Shown: positions 1-5,902, numbered from the stretch's first letter. The stretch is DNA of 5,902 nucleotides from Sphingomonadaceae bacterium (GCA_947442095.1 CANEVG010000239.1:1-5902); one strand, 5' to 3'. Numbers and translations: made by a program. Notes: generated by a model not told the origin, from the letters alone.

Positions 1-1220
1 ATCAGCGGCTGGGCCGGACGCTGGAAGAGGGCGCATTCCACCTGGCATTTTTCGATGACCGGCTGGCCATTCCCGATGTCTATGCTGATGACTTTTCGGT
101 GACGATGCGCGAGGGAATTCGTGCAGTGAAGCTCGATCCAATGCTGTGTGCAATGACACTCGGCAATGCAACCGAACGGCTCGGCGTGGGGGTGACCTAT
201 TCGACCACTTACTACGAACCGTTTCATGTTGCGCGGACGTTTGCCACGCTGGACCAGCTTACAAAAGGCCGCGCAGCCTGGAATGTCGTGACGTCGCTCA
301 ATAGCTCAGAAGCGGCAAACATGGGCGCACGCAGTGTGCTTGAACACGATTTGCGCTACGACCGCGCAGAAGAGTTCCTGACGGTTGTCCGTGGCCACTG
401 GCGCGGTTGGGATGACGATGCCTTGGTGCTCGATAAAGAAGGGCTATTTGCTGATCCAGACCGGGTGCGACGGCTCGATCACAAGGGCGAATGGTTCCAA
501 TCGCGCGGGCCGTTCACCGTGCCGCGTTCACCGCAGGGTGAACCGATCCTGATCCAGGCGGGGCAAAGTGGTCGCGGACGCCAGTTTGCCGCCAAGTGGG
601 GCGATCTGGTCTTCGTGATCTATCCGAACCTGAAGGTTGGCCAGAAATCCTACGCCGAATTCAAGGACGAGCTGGAAAGACAAGGCCGCCCCCGCGATTC
701 CGTGCGGATCGCTCCGGCCGTCTACACCGTGGTGGGCGAAACCCAGACGCAGGCAGAGGATCGCCGGGCCGTCATAGATGCACTCGTCAAGCCGATCGAC
801 GGTCTGGTGCTGCTGTCCGAAGTGCTGAACTTTGATTTCGCTGCAAAAGGCTATGACGACCCCTTCACCACCGAGGAAATGGACGGCATTTCTGGCATTC
901 AGGCGTTCCGCGACCGGGTTGTTATGTTGAGCGGCCGCACTAATCCCACGCCACGCGATTTTGTCGAGTTTACCCGCCGCGGCACGCTCGACGAGTTTCC
1001 CGTGTTCATGGGTTCGCCCAAGCAGATCGCTGACCAGATGGAAGAATGGTTCAATACCGCCTGTGACGGCTTTGTGCTGGCAGGCAGTTATGCCCCTGGC
1101 GCCTATGAAGACTTCGTGCGGCTGGTCGTGCCCGAATTGCGCCGACGTGGGCTTTTCCGCCAAGGCTACGAAGGGGCCACCTTGCGCGAAAATCTTGGTA
1201 TTCCCAAACCGGTGTTCTGA
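1..1220 (+). CDS. NtaA/SnaA/DszA-family FMN-dependent monooxygenase (5' partial)
   Basis: This is the C-terminal ~405 residues of a bacterial-luciferase-like flavin monooxygenase of the nitrilotriacetate / pristinamycin IIA synthase / dibenzothiophene-sulfone monooxygenase group. Such enzymes use FMNH2 from a separate flavin reductase, plus O2, in the cytoplasm. The frame is open from position 3, and the residues before the first candidate start (GTG at 99) already match the family (FFDDRLAIPDVY, about nt 63-98). That GTG is therefore internal and the real start lies left of the window. Family members are roughly 430-460 residues, so some 30-50 residues are missing. Signature stretches are STTYYEPFHVARTFATLDQL, then TKGRAAWNVVTS (about nt 201-296), EHDLRYDRAEEFL (about nt 342-380), the flavin-site segment GQSGRGRQFAAKWGDLVF (nt 561-614) and the C-terminal VVPELRRRGLFRQGYEG. 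It probably shares a transcript with the CoA lyase 89 nt downstream. No flavin reductase is visible. Family is near certain; the substrate is unknown. Confidence 0.93.
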   Translation, partial: QRLGRTLEEGAFHLAFFDDRLAIPDVYADDFSVTMREGIRAVKLDPMLCAMTLGNATERLGVGVTYSTTYYEPFHVARTFATLDQLTKGRAAWNVVTSLNSSEAANMGARSVLEHDLRYDRAEEFLTVVRGHWRGWDDDALVLDKEGLFADPDRVRRLDHKGEWFQSRGPFTVPRSPQGEPILIQAGQSGRGRQFAAKWGDLVFVIYPNLKVGQKSYAEFKDELERQGRPRDSVRIAPAVYTVVGETQTQAEDRRAVIDALVKPIDGLVLLSEVLNFDFAAKGYDDPFTTEEMDGISGIQAFRDRVVMLSGRTNPTPRDFVEFTRRGTLDEFPVFMGSPKQIADQMEEWFNTACDGFVLAGSYAPGAYEDFVRLVVPELRRRGLFRQGYEGATLRENLGIPKPVF

Positions 1221-1274
1221 AGCCGCCCTCAAGGGACCACGCCGCTCCCGGCCAAGCCGCACCAACCAGTTCAC

Positions 1275-1292
1275 ATCGCCGATGCCGGCGAT
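1275..1292 (+). promoter_or_regulatory. Perfect 7-bp hairpin upstream of the CoA-lyase RBS
   Basis: The arms ATCGCCG (1275-1281) and CGGCGAT (1286-1292) are exact reverse complements around a 4-nt ATGC loop. The hairpin lies in the 89-nt gap between the monooxygenase and the lyase, ending 6 nt before the GAAGG ribosome binding site (1299-1303). No T-run follows (the next bases are AATCCC), so it is not a classical intrinsic terminator. It could be a processing or stability element, a translational modulator, or chance in GC-rich DNA. Any function is inferred. Confidence 0.45.
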
Positions 1293-1309
1293 AATCCCGA
1301 AGGTTCGCC

Positions 1310-2149
1310 ATGAATGCACGTCCGCGCCGCAGCGCGCTTTACCTGCCGGCCTCCAACGCCAAGGCGATCGCCAAGGCACGCACGCTGTCATGCGATGTGG
1401 TTATCCTTGATCTGGAAGATGCCGTGGCCCCCGATGCCAAAGCCCTTGCGCGTGACTTGGCCGTAGCGGCGATAAAGGAGGGCGGCTTTGGCGCACGTGA
1501 GTTGGTCGTGCGGGTCAATGCTCTGGATACCGAGTGGGGCGCCGACGACCTTGCAGCGCTTTATGCCTATGCGCCTGATGCGGTGCTGGTTCCCAAGATC
1601 ATGCAGGTAGGCGACGTCGACATCTATGCCAGCCATCTGGCGGCCCCGACTCCGATCTGGGCGATGATCGAAACCGCTGCCTCGCTGTTCAGGCTGGACG
1701 CCATTGCAGGAGCCGACCGAATCGCGGCGCTTGTGATGGGAACCAACGATCTGGCGAAGGAAACCGGGGCGCAGCCGGGACCAGACAGGCTACCGTTTGT
1801 TGGCGCACTCGGCTTAGCTGTTGCCGCTGCGCGGATGCATGGCCGCGTCATCCTCGACGGTGTGTACAACGATATCGACGACGATGTCGGCTTCAACGAG
1901 CAGGCAAGGCAGGCGGTCGAATTCGGCTTTGACGGGAAGACCCTGATTCACCCGCGCCAGATCGAGCTGTGCAATGCAGCCTTTCTGCCAGATCCGGCGG
2001 CTGTGGCGTGGGCCAGGCTCGTAGTCGAAGCTTTTGACCTGCCCGAAAACTTAGAAAGGGGGGCGATCCGGGTCGAAGGAAAGATGGTCGAGCGGCTGCA
2101 TCTGCATCAAGCGCACCGGGTGCTTGCCGCCACGATCCAGCCGGACTGA
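1310..2149 (+). CDS. CitE-like CoA-ester lyase (HpcH/HpaI aldolase family)
   Basis: This 279-residue protein belongs to the citrate lyase beta-subunit-like / malyl-CoA lyase family. These are TIM-barrel enzymes that use Mg2+ to cleave or condense 3-hydroxyacyl-CoA thioesters such as malyl-, methylmalyl- or citramalyl-CoA. Visible family marks are RSALYLPASN (7-16), VVILDLEDAVAPDAK (30-44), RVN (68-70) and VPK (94-96). E121 in MIETA and D147 in MGTNDLAKE are the expected metal ligands. DGVYND (183-188) and DGKTLIHP (208-215) follow, and the length is normal. The ATG is chosen because GAAGG sits 6 nt upstream and the protein opens right at the conserved RSALYLP segment. It lies 89 nt after the monooxygenase on the same strand, so co-transcription is plausible. 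A stand-alone protein like this is not evidence for a full citrate lyase complex: no alpha or gamma subunit is visible. The exact CoA substrate cannot be assigned. Confidence 0.94.
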   Translation: MNARPRRSALYLPASNAKAIAKARTLSCDVVILDLEDAVAPDAKALARDLAVAAIKEGGFGARELVVRVNALDTEWGADDLAALYAYAPDAVLVPKIMQVGDVDIYASHLAAPTPIWAMIETAASLFRLDAIAGADRIAALVMGTNDLAKETGAQPGPDRLPFVGALGLAVAAARMHGRVILDGVYNDIDDDVGFNEQARQAVEFGFDGKTLIHPRQIELCNAAFLPDPAAVAWARLVVEAFDLPENLERGAIRVEGKMVERLHLHQAHRVLAATIQPD

Positions 2150-2179
2150 TCGCCTAGGCGTGAAAGCCGGCCAGATCAG
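2146..2179. terminator. Palindromic junction between convergent genes, possible bidirectional terminator
   Basis: Only 26 nt separate the lyase stop (2147-2149) from the GST stop (complement of 2176-2178). This span holds the perfect 10-bp palindrome CGCCTAGGCG (2151-2160), enclosed by the inverted pair CTGATC (2146-2151) and GATCAG (2174-2179). The outer arms overlap both stop codons. There is no T-tract on the plus strand immediately after. The position is where a shared terminator would be expected, but the structure is not textbook, so the assignment is tentative. Confidence 0.3.
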
Positions 2180-2847
2180 ACAATCTTTTCAACCAGATCG
2201 AACATGCGGGGGCTGGTTGCGCTGACTGAGGGCCTGTCGCGATGGCGGGCTTCAAACCGGACCAGATTGGGATAGAGTGCAGTCCAAGGTTGGATCTTGG
2301 AATCGAACTTCTGCCAAGCAGGTATCATTTGTGCTTCGGCCATCGTATCGAGCGCACCGAGCATAGCGATGACCCCGATATCAGCGATGCCGAAGCGGTC
2401 GCCAACAAGATAATCACGGTCACTCGCTCGGCGCTCAAGATCGGCGAGGCCTCCTGTGACCTTGCGCAGCTGACGTTTGGCCCATTCTGCGCTCACCACT
2501 TCGCGCTGCATTTCCCAGAACAGCAAAAGCATGGCATCGACGACGCCCTCCGCAATGACATGGACCAGCCTGGCGGTCATCGCGAGGTCACGGTCAGCGG
2601 GCAGCATTGAGGGCTCGGGGTATTTGTATTCGAGCCATTCCATCAGGTACGTCGATTCGAATACCGGGTCTCCCTCATCGGGGATCAGGATGGGCAGTTG
2701 CTCAAGCGGATTGTAGCGCGCTGTGATTGAATCCGCATGCCATGGGACTTCGTTCTGGACGACGAAGGGCACCCCTTTTTCGATCATCGCGATCCGCACT
2801 TTCCGTGCGAATGGACTTGGAGTGGCGCTGATCAGGGTCAAGGTCAC
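2176..2847 (-). CDS. Glutathione S-transferase family protein
   Basis: This 223-residue soluble protein has the two-domain GST layout. The N-terminal thioredoxin-like domain (about 1-77) opens with TPSPFARKVRIAMIEKG (9-25), where S11 is the likely glutathione-activating position. It continues with QLPIL carrying the cis-proline P52, and E64-S65 in the segment that binds the gamma-glutamyl part of glutathione. The helical C-terminal domain contains YLVGDRFGIADIG (146-158), the GST fold-stabilising motif with D156. The length is typical. The start is GTG, supported by AGAAGG 9 nt upstream. It lies 99 nt downstream of the TonB-dependent receptor on the same strand, separated from it by a strong hairpin, and is convergent with the CoA lyase. 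A catabolic role (thioether cleavage or formation, dehalogenation, isomerisation) is possible given the neighbours, but a general detoxifying GST fits equally well. No specific match to the lignin beta-etherases LigE/LigF was recognised. Confidence 0.92.
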   Translation of the reverse strand: MTLTLISATPSPFARKVRIAMIEKGVPFVVQNEVPWHADSITARYNPLEQLPILIPDEGDPVFESTYLMEWLEYKYPEPSMLPADRDLAMTARLVHVIAEGVVDAMLLLFWEMQREVVSAEWAKRQLRKVTGGLADLERRASDRDYLVGDRFGIADIGVIAMLGALDTMAEAQMIPAWQKFDSKIQPWTALYPNLVRFEARHRDRPSVSATSPRMFDLVEKIV

Positions 2848-2856
2848 GTTCGCTTA

Positions 2857-2862
2857 CCTTCT
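2857..2862 (-). promoter_or_regulatory. Ribosome binding site fixing the GTG start of the GST
   Basis: On the minus strand AGAAGG stands 9 nt before the GTG at 2847-2845. It supports this GTG as the real start, as does the expected position of the first GST beta strand (LTLISATPSPF) directly after it. Confidence 0.6.
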
Positions 2863-2900
2863 TGTTGGCGCCACCGCCCTTCGACCAACACAGCCAATTT

Positions 2901-2941
2901 CCGCCTTGCCCGCTGCTTCACGAAGCCATCGGGCAAGGCGG
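2901..2941 (-). terminator. Long perfect inverted repeat after the receptor gene (terminator or intercistronic stem-loop)
   Basis: CCGCCTTGCCCG (2901-2912) and CGGGCAAGGCGG (2930-2941) are exact 12-bp reverse complements. Inside them GCTTC (2915-2919) and GAAGC (2922-2926) can extend the helix after a small internal loop. The structure begins 5 nt past the receptor's TAA stop (complement of 2947-2949). On the minus strand the bases after the stem read AAATTGG, and on the plus strand CAACC, so neither side has the U-tract of a classical intrinsic terminator. It may be a terminator of the U-poor kind, a 3'-end stabiliser, or an attenuating stem lowering GST expression relative to the receptor. 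The structure is certain; its role is inferred. Confidence 0.6.
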
Positions 2942-2946
2942 CAACC

Positions 2947-5373
2947 TTACATGGTGAAACCGACGGTCACGCCATAAGTAGCAGGGCGCCCCGCAAACCG
3001 GGCCGATGCGTCGGACGTGGTGACGACATTGGTCCAGTAGTACTTGTTGAGTAGGTTCTTCGCCCAGACCATGATTCTCCAACGCCCGTCAGCGCCTTCA
3101 TAACCAAGGCGGGCATCGACTGTCGCATAGGGGTTGGTAACAAACGGATTGATGAGACCGGGCAGTACCCTGGTGGTTGGAGCCGGAGGGACGATAATGG
3201 AGCTACCGCCTGGGACGGTATCCGATCTGGAATGGCCATTTACGCTCACACCGACGAATGGCGTACCACCGTCAGCCAACTGATGCCGATAGTCGGCATT
3301 GAAGCCAAAATTCCATCGCGGCGCAAAAGGCAAAGCCTGACCTGCGAAATCGCGAACGTTTCCGACGTAGTCGACCCCGTTATACCTATCTATCTTGGCT
3401 TCAAGATAAGTCACCGAACCGCTTAGGGTCAGCCCGCGGGCCGCCTTGACCACCACATCGGCTTCAACCCCGAAAACGTGGGACTTTGGAATATTGCGCA
3501 GAACGTCGAGCACCCCGAACACAGGGTCGACAGCCTTGGTGAGGACCTGCTTGTCGCCATAGTCATAGTAGAACACCGCGCTGTTGAACTGGACTTTTCG
3601 GTCGAACAGGCTTGCCTTGATGCCCCCTTCATAGGCTGTCACCCGTTCCTGCGTCACCGGAGTGTATTGTGACGTGGTGGCAGCAGCGAGGATCGGAAAG
3701 CTGCCGGCCTTGTAGCCACGCGAAACGTTCAGATAAACCAAGGTCTGAGGGTTGATCTTGTAATCGACGCCTGCCCGCCATGATACGTTGTTTTGCGCCA
3801 GGGTCTGCCTGACCTCCTCGCGGTTCGGCACGTTGTTTGCGTTCAGCGGGTAACAGCGTCCGGCAACAGGGCCGGTCGAGCCGATCGGCGTGAACGGAGC
3901 AGTGCCCAAAACACCGCCCAGAATGTTGAATAGCGTGGCGAGACGGCCATCGCCCGCATCGACCGCGCAAATTGTTGCAGTGTTTCTTGTGTCGGTATAG
4001 CGGACAGCGCCCTTGACGGTCAGTTCGGGCGTGATGTCAAATTCGCCATTCGCGAAGGCCGCATAGTTGCGGATCGATTGCCGATTCAGTGCCACTGCCT
4101 GATAAAAGAAATTCAGCGGCGCGCTGTTATTGGAAGCATTGAAGAATGCGAGCCATTGAGACTCACTTGTATTGCTTTTCTCGTAATTGGCACCAAGCGC
4201 CCAACGAAAATTCGAGCTGGACGTATTGGCAAGACGCACTTCCTGATTGAACGACGATATTTTGCCGTTGTTTTCCTGAAGGTCGGAGATCAGCAAAGCC
4301 GTCCCTTCGTTGTCAGACGTCTGCTCCTGATTGAACTTGCTGTAGGAGGTCAACGACGTGAGCTGGATGTCACTCGTTACGTCAACGTCGGCCCGAAATG
4401 CAGCCTGATAGAAGCTGCGGTTGCTGCGCGGCGTGTTGATCCCGGTAGCCCAATCTGCAGCGCGCGGATTCTCCGACGTGAATGGTACCAACAGTGTCTC
4501 GGGGCGCGTTGTTGCAGGGGTCTGCGGCTGCAGCAACACGAACTGCAAAGCTTGAGGCTGAGAAGTGTCACGCCAGCCATTGACGTTAAGGGCCACGTGA
4601 ACCGAGCTGCCGATTTTGCCATCGACGAGAAACCGTCCGGCCAAATAGCTTTGTTTGCCATTGCGGTCGAAGGGCCGTGTCTGGCTGATCTGCCAACCGT
4701 CCGCGTTCAGACCGGTAACGGCAACACGCGCGCCGAACGTCTCGCTGATCGGTCCGCTGATGTAGGCATTGCCCTCAATCTGGTTGAAACGGCCATAGCT
4801 GATATCGCCACCTGCGGCGAATTCCTTGGTGGGCTTTGCGGCGATGTAGTTGATCGCACCGCCGGTTGAGTTCTGCCCGAACAGGGTGCCCTGCGGTCCC
4901 TTCAAGACTTCGATCCGTTCCAGATCGTAAGCGGAATGGCTGGCAAGAACAGGGAATGGCAAGGGCGCCTGATCCACGTAAACGCTCACTGCAGGATAGA
5001 CGCCCAGCGAACTTTCATTGAAGCCGACCCCTCGCAGGGTCAGAATCGGGGTGTTGTTAACGCTGGGTGAAAAGGCAAGACCCGGGACGACGGCAGCGAT
5101 GTCCTGAAGCGAAGTTATCTTGCGAAGGTTCAAATCCTGACCAGACAGCACAGATACGGTCAGGCCAACCTTGTTAAGGCGCTCCTCGCGTTTGTTAGCA
5201 GTCACGATAATTTCGCCGACTTGGTTGGCACTGTCCGCAGCATTTGCTGAATTCGGCTCTGCTTCGACTTGGGGTGCAGTCTGAGCCGCCGCAGCAGCAG
5301 ATACACACAGTGCAGTCGCAAGACTAAGCAGCCCTGCGGAACTGCGAACAACCGGCATGATAGCTTTCGTCAT
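2947..5373 (-). CDS. TonB-dependent outer-membrane receptor
   Basis: This 808-residue protein is an outer-membrane beta-barrel transporter energised by TonB-ExbB-ExbD. A signal peptide spans about residues 1-30 (basic start, hydrophobic LLSLATALCVSAAAAA, likely cut before Q31). The TonB-box region is GEIIVTA (53-59). The plug domain follows (about 62-180) with NKREERLNKVGLTVSVLSG, LQDIAAVVPGL (89-99), LRGVGF (113-118), VYVDQAP (131-137) and DLERIEVLKGPQGTLFGQNS (150-169), then GGAINYI. The rest is barrel, ending in NLLNKYYWTN and YGVTVGFTM. No N-terminal STN/signalling domain is present, so it is a plain transporter rather than a FecA-type transducer. The mature protein has exactly two cysteines, C469 and C507, probably paired in an extracellular loop. 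The final residue is Met instead of the usual aromatic. The first ATG is preferred because GGGAGAG lies 7 nt upstream; M6 is the alternative. The ligand is unknown: siderophore or catabolic substrate import are both possible, and the context favours the latter. Confidence 0.95.
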   Translation of the reverse strand: MTKAIMPVVRSSAGLLSLATALCVSAAAAAQTAPQVEAEPNSANAADSANQVGEIIVTANKREERLNKVGLTVSVLSGQDLNLRKITSLQDIAAVVPGLAFSPSVNNTPILTLRGVGFNESSLGVYPAVSVYVDQAPLPFPVLASHSAYDLERIEVLKGPQGTLFGQNSTGGAINYIAAKPTKEFAAGGDISYGRFNQIEGNAYISGPISETFGARVAVTGLNADGWQISQTRPFDRNGKQSYLAGRFLVDGKIGSSVHVALNVNGWRDTSQPQALQFVLLQPQTPATTRPETLLVPFTSENPRAADWATGINTPRSNRSFYQAAFRADVDVTSDIQLTSLTSYSKFNQEQTSDNEGTALLISDLQENNGKISSFNQEVRLANTSSSNFRWALGANYEKSNTSESQWLAFFNASNNSAPLNFFYQAVALNRQSIRNYAAFANGEFDITPELTVKGAVRYTDTRNTATICAVDAGDGRLATLFNILGGVLGTAPFTPIGSTGPVAGRCYPLNANNVPNREEVRQTLAQNNVSWRAGVDYKINPQTLVYLNVSRGYKAGSFPILAAATTSQYTPVTQERVTAYEGGIKASLFDRKVQFNSAVFYYDYGDKQVLTKAVDPVFGVLDVLRNIPKSHVFGVEADVVVKAARGLTLSGSVTYLEAKIDRYNGVDYVGNVRDFAGQALPFAPRWNFGFNADYRHQLADGGTPFVGVSVNGHSRSDTVPGGSSIIVPPAPTTRVLPGLINPFVTNPYATVDARLGYEGADGRWRIMVWAKNLLNKYYWTNVVTTSDASARFAGRPATYGVTVGFTM

Positions 5374-5380
5374 GATCTCG

Positions 5381-5387
5381 CTCTCCC
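5381..5387 (-). promoter_or_regulatory. Ribosome binding site of the TonB-dependent receptor
   Basis: GGGAGAG on the minus strand stands 7 nt before the ATG at 5373-5371. It decides for this start over the in-frame ATG five codons later (5358-5356), which has no comparable site. Confidence 0.6.
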
Positions 5388-5593
5388 ATTGTGGCTAGCC
5401 ATGACGTGTCGCCAGAGCCGCCCACATTACCCCAATTTTTTGTAGAGCTAGAGCCAGCGATCAATCTATCAAGCGCGATTATCTGAAGGATTGTTTGGCA
5501 AATGGGATTTATCGTGCTGCGATGCCTGGGCTTGATGAAGGCGCTGTGAGCCTCCTTCCGGGGGCCCTGCCGTACGATCGAGCGACCTGCCGG

Positions 5594-5603
5594 ATTATAT
5601 CAC
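5594..5603 (-). promoter_or_regulatory. Candidate extended -10 promoter for the TonB-dependent receptor
   Basis: The minus strand reads TGATATAAT, that is a TG, one base, then the full consensus TATAAT (complement of 5594-5599). This is the extended -10 pattern, which can function with a poor -35. At 17-bp spacing the -35 position reads TCAATG, a weak match. Transcription would start near 5587 and give a leader of roughly 210 nt before the receptor ATG, which is long. Direct repeats of CGATCGA flank the element. Confidence 0.35.
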
Positions 5604-5734
5604 CGATCGAATTAATCATTGAGATAAATCTACTTGCTCGCGCACCCCACGCTTTCTAGCGTTTGTTTGGGAATGGCGCCTTGCCGGCACCATCAGGCGC
5701 GACGCGCTCTCTCGGTTTGGCTCGGATTATCTCG

Positions 5735-5902
5735 ATGAAAAACTATGTGAATTACATCGACGGGAAATGGGTAGCGCCGATCAGCGGGCGGCAGATTGAG
5801 ACTGAAAATCCTTTTACCCGAAAGACATGGGCGACCATTGCGCGCAGCGGGCCAGAAGACGTCGATTGTGCCGTAGAAGCGGCAGCTGCCGCATTCGAGC
5901 GC
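5735..5902 (+). CDS. Aldehyde dehydrogenase (NAD(P)+-dependent family), N-terminal part
   Basis: The first 56 codons of an aldehyde dehydrogenase run off the right edge without a stop. The translation opens MKNYVNYIDGKWVAPISGR and continues with IETENPFTRKTWATIARSG, then a helix PEDVDCAVEAAAAAFER. This is the standard ALDH start: YI(D/N)G.WV, the NP-T segment and the D-A-V-AA-AAF helix. The catalytic Cys and Glu and the Rossmann glycines lie beyond the window, so activity cannot be judged. The ATG is preferred because it places YIDGKWV at the usual distance from the N terminus. The upstream CGGA (5723-5726) is only a weak ribosome binding site. It is divergent from the receptor gene. Oxidation of an aldehyde intermediate of the pathway is inferred from context. 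Confidence 0.9.
   Translation, partial: MKNYVNYIDGKWVAPISGRQIETENPFTRKTWATIARSGPEDVDCAVEAAAAAFER

Larger units (their letters stand above)
5374..5734. promoter_or_regulatory. Divergent intergenic control region
   Basis: These 361 bp separate the divergently transcribed receptor and aldehyde dehydrogenase genes and contain no convincing coding frame. The longest candidate noticed is a 15-codon ATG frame at 5502. AT-rich patches stand out at about 5461-5513 and 5590-5632. Words of the type GATT(A/T)ATC recur: 5477-5483, 5506-5513, 5593-5601 (GATTATATC), 5623-5630 (on the complement) and 5725-5731. A 10-bp palindrome TGGCTAGCCA lies at 5392-5401 just upstream of the receptor RBS, and CGATCGA occurs twice (5575-5581 and 5604-5610). 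The layout suggests shared control of both genes. No regulator gene is in the window, and which words are true operators is unknown. Confidence 0.55.

Noticed and set aside
99..1220. GTG at 99 as the true start of the monooxygenase
   Set aside because: The frame is open back to position 3 and the upstream residues match the family's conserved N-terminal region, so the gene begins outside the window.
528..1391. 287-codon open frame on the minus strand
   Set aside because: It lies antisense to the well-supported monooxygenase and the start of the lyase, has no recognisable domain and a composition typical of a shadow frame in GC-rich coding DNA.
1310..2149. Citrate lyase beta subunit (citE) as part of a citrate lyase complex
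   Set aside because: No alpha, gamma or maturation genes are adjacent; stand-alone CitE-like proteins usually act on other acyl-CoA substrates, so only the family is called.
2242..2610. 122-codon plus-strand open frame
   Set aside because: It is antisense to the GST, whose motifs are clear; the translation shows no domain.
2176..2847. Lignin beta-etherase (LigE/LigF) assignment for the GST
   Set aside because: The protein shows only general GST features; no specific etherase signature could be recognised by eye and the neighbours are not the known lig genes.
4078..4869. 263-codon open frame on the plus strand
   Set aside because: It is fully antisense to the TonB-dependent receptor, has no family resemblance, and is explained by codon bias of the true gene.
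5434..5441. AT stretch with six T as an intrinsic terminator
   Set aside because: No GC-rich stem precedes the T-run on the plus strand, and no gene ends nearby in that direction.
5502..5549. 15-codon ATG frame in the divergent intergenic region
   Set aside because: It is very short, has no Shine-Dalgarno-like site close by and no recognisable leader-peptide feature such as a run of one amino acid.

Overview
The window looks like accessory catabolic DNA from an alphaproteobacterium, most probably a sphingomonad (Novosphingobium/Sphingobium/Sphingomonas type). That placement is inferred from three things: moderately high GC, a large TonB-dependent receptor with the plug signature common in sphingomonads, and its grouping with a flavin monooxygenase, a CoA-ester lyase, a GST and an aldehyde dehydrogenase. 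No rRNA, tRNA, CRISPR array, transposase or phage gene is visible.

Layout. (i) Positions 1-1220, plus strand: the C-terminal ~405 residues of an NtaA/SnaA/DszA-type FMN-dependent monooxygenase whose start lies left of the window. (ii) Positions 1310-2149, plus strand: a complete CitE-like (HpcH/HpaI aldolase family) CoA-ester lyase, 89 nt downstream, with a perfect 7-bp hairpin just before its ribosome binding site. (iii) Positions 2176-2847, minus strand: a complete glutathione S-transferase with a GTG start, convergent with the lyase across only 26 nt that contain a 10-bp palindrome. (iv) Positions 2947-5373, minus strand: a complete 808-residue TonB-dependent outer-membrane receptor, upstream of and co-oriented with the GST. 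A 12-bp perfect inverted repeat lies between them, right after the receptor stop codon. (v) Positions 5374-5734: a 361-bp divergent control region with AT-rich islands, recurring GATT(A/T)ATC-like words and one strong extended -10 on the minus strand. (vi) From 5735 to the right edge, plus strand: the first 56 codons of an aldehyde dehydrogenase.

How the genes may work together (inference): the receptor imports a substrate across the outer membrane, the two-component flavin monooxygenase oxidises it (typically C-S, C-N or similar cleavage), the GST handles an electrophilic or thioether intermediate, the aldehyde dehydrogenase oxidises an aldehyde to an acid, and the CitE-like lyase splits a 3-hydroxyacyl-CoA. 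The substrate cannot be read from the sequence. All families are known. What deserves a second look is the particular gene combination and the non-coding structures: three intergenic inverted repeats and the divergent control region.
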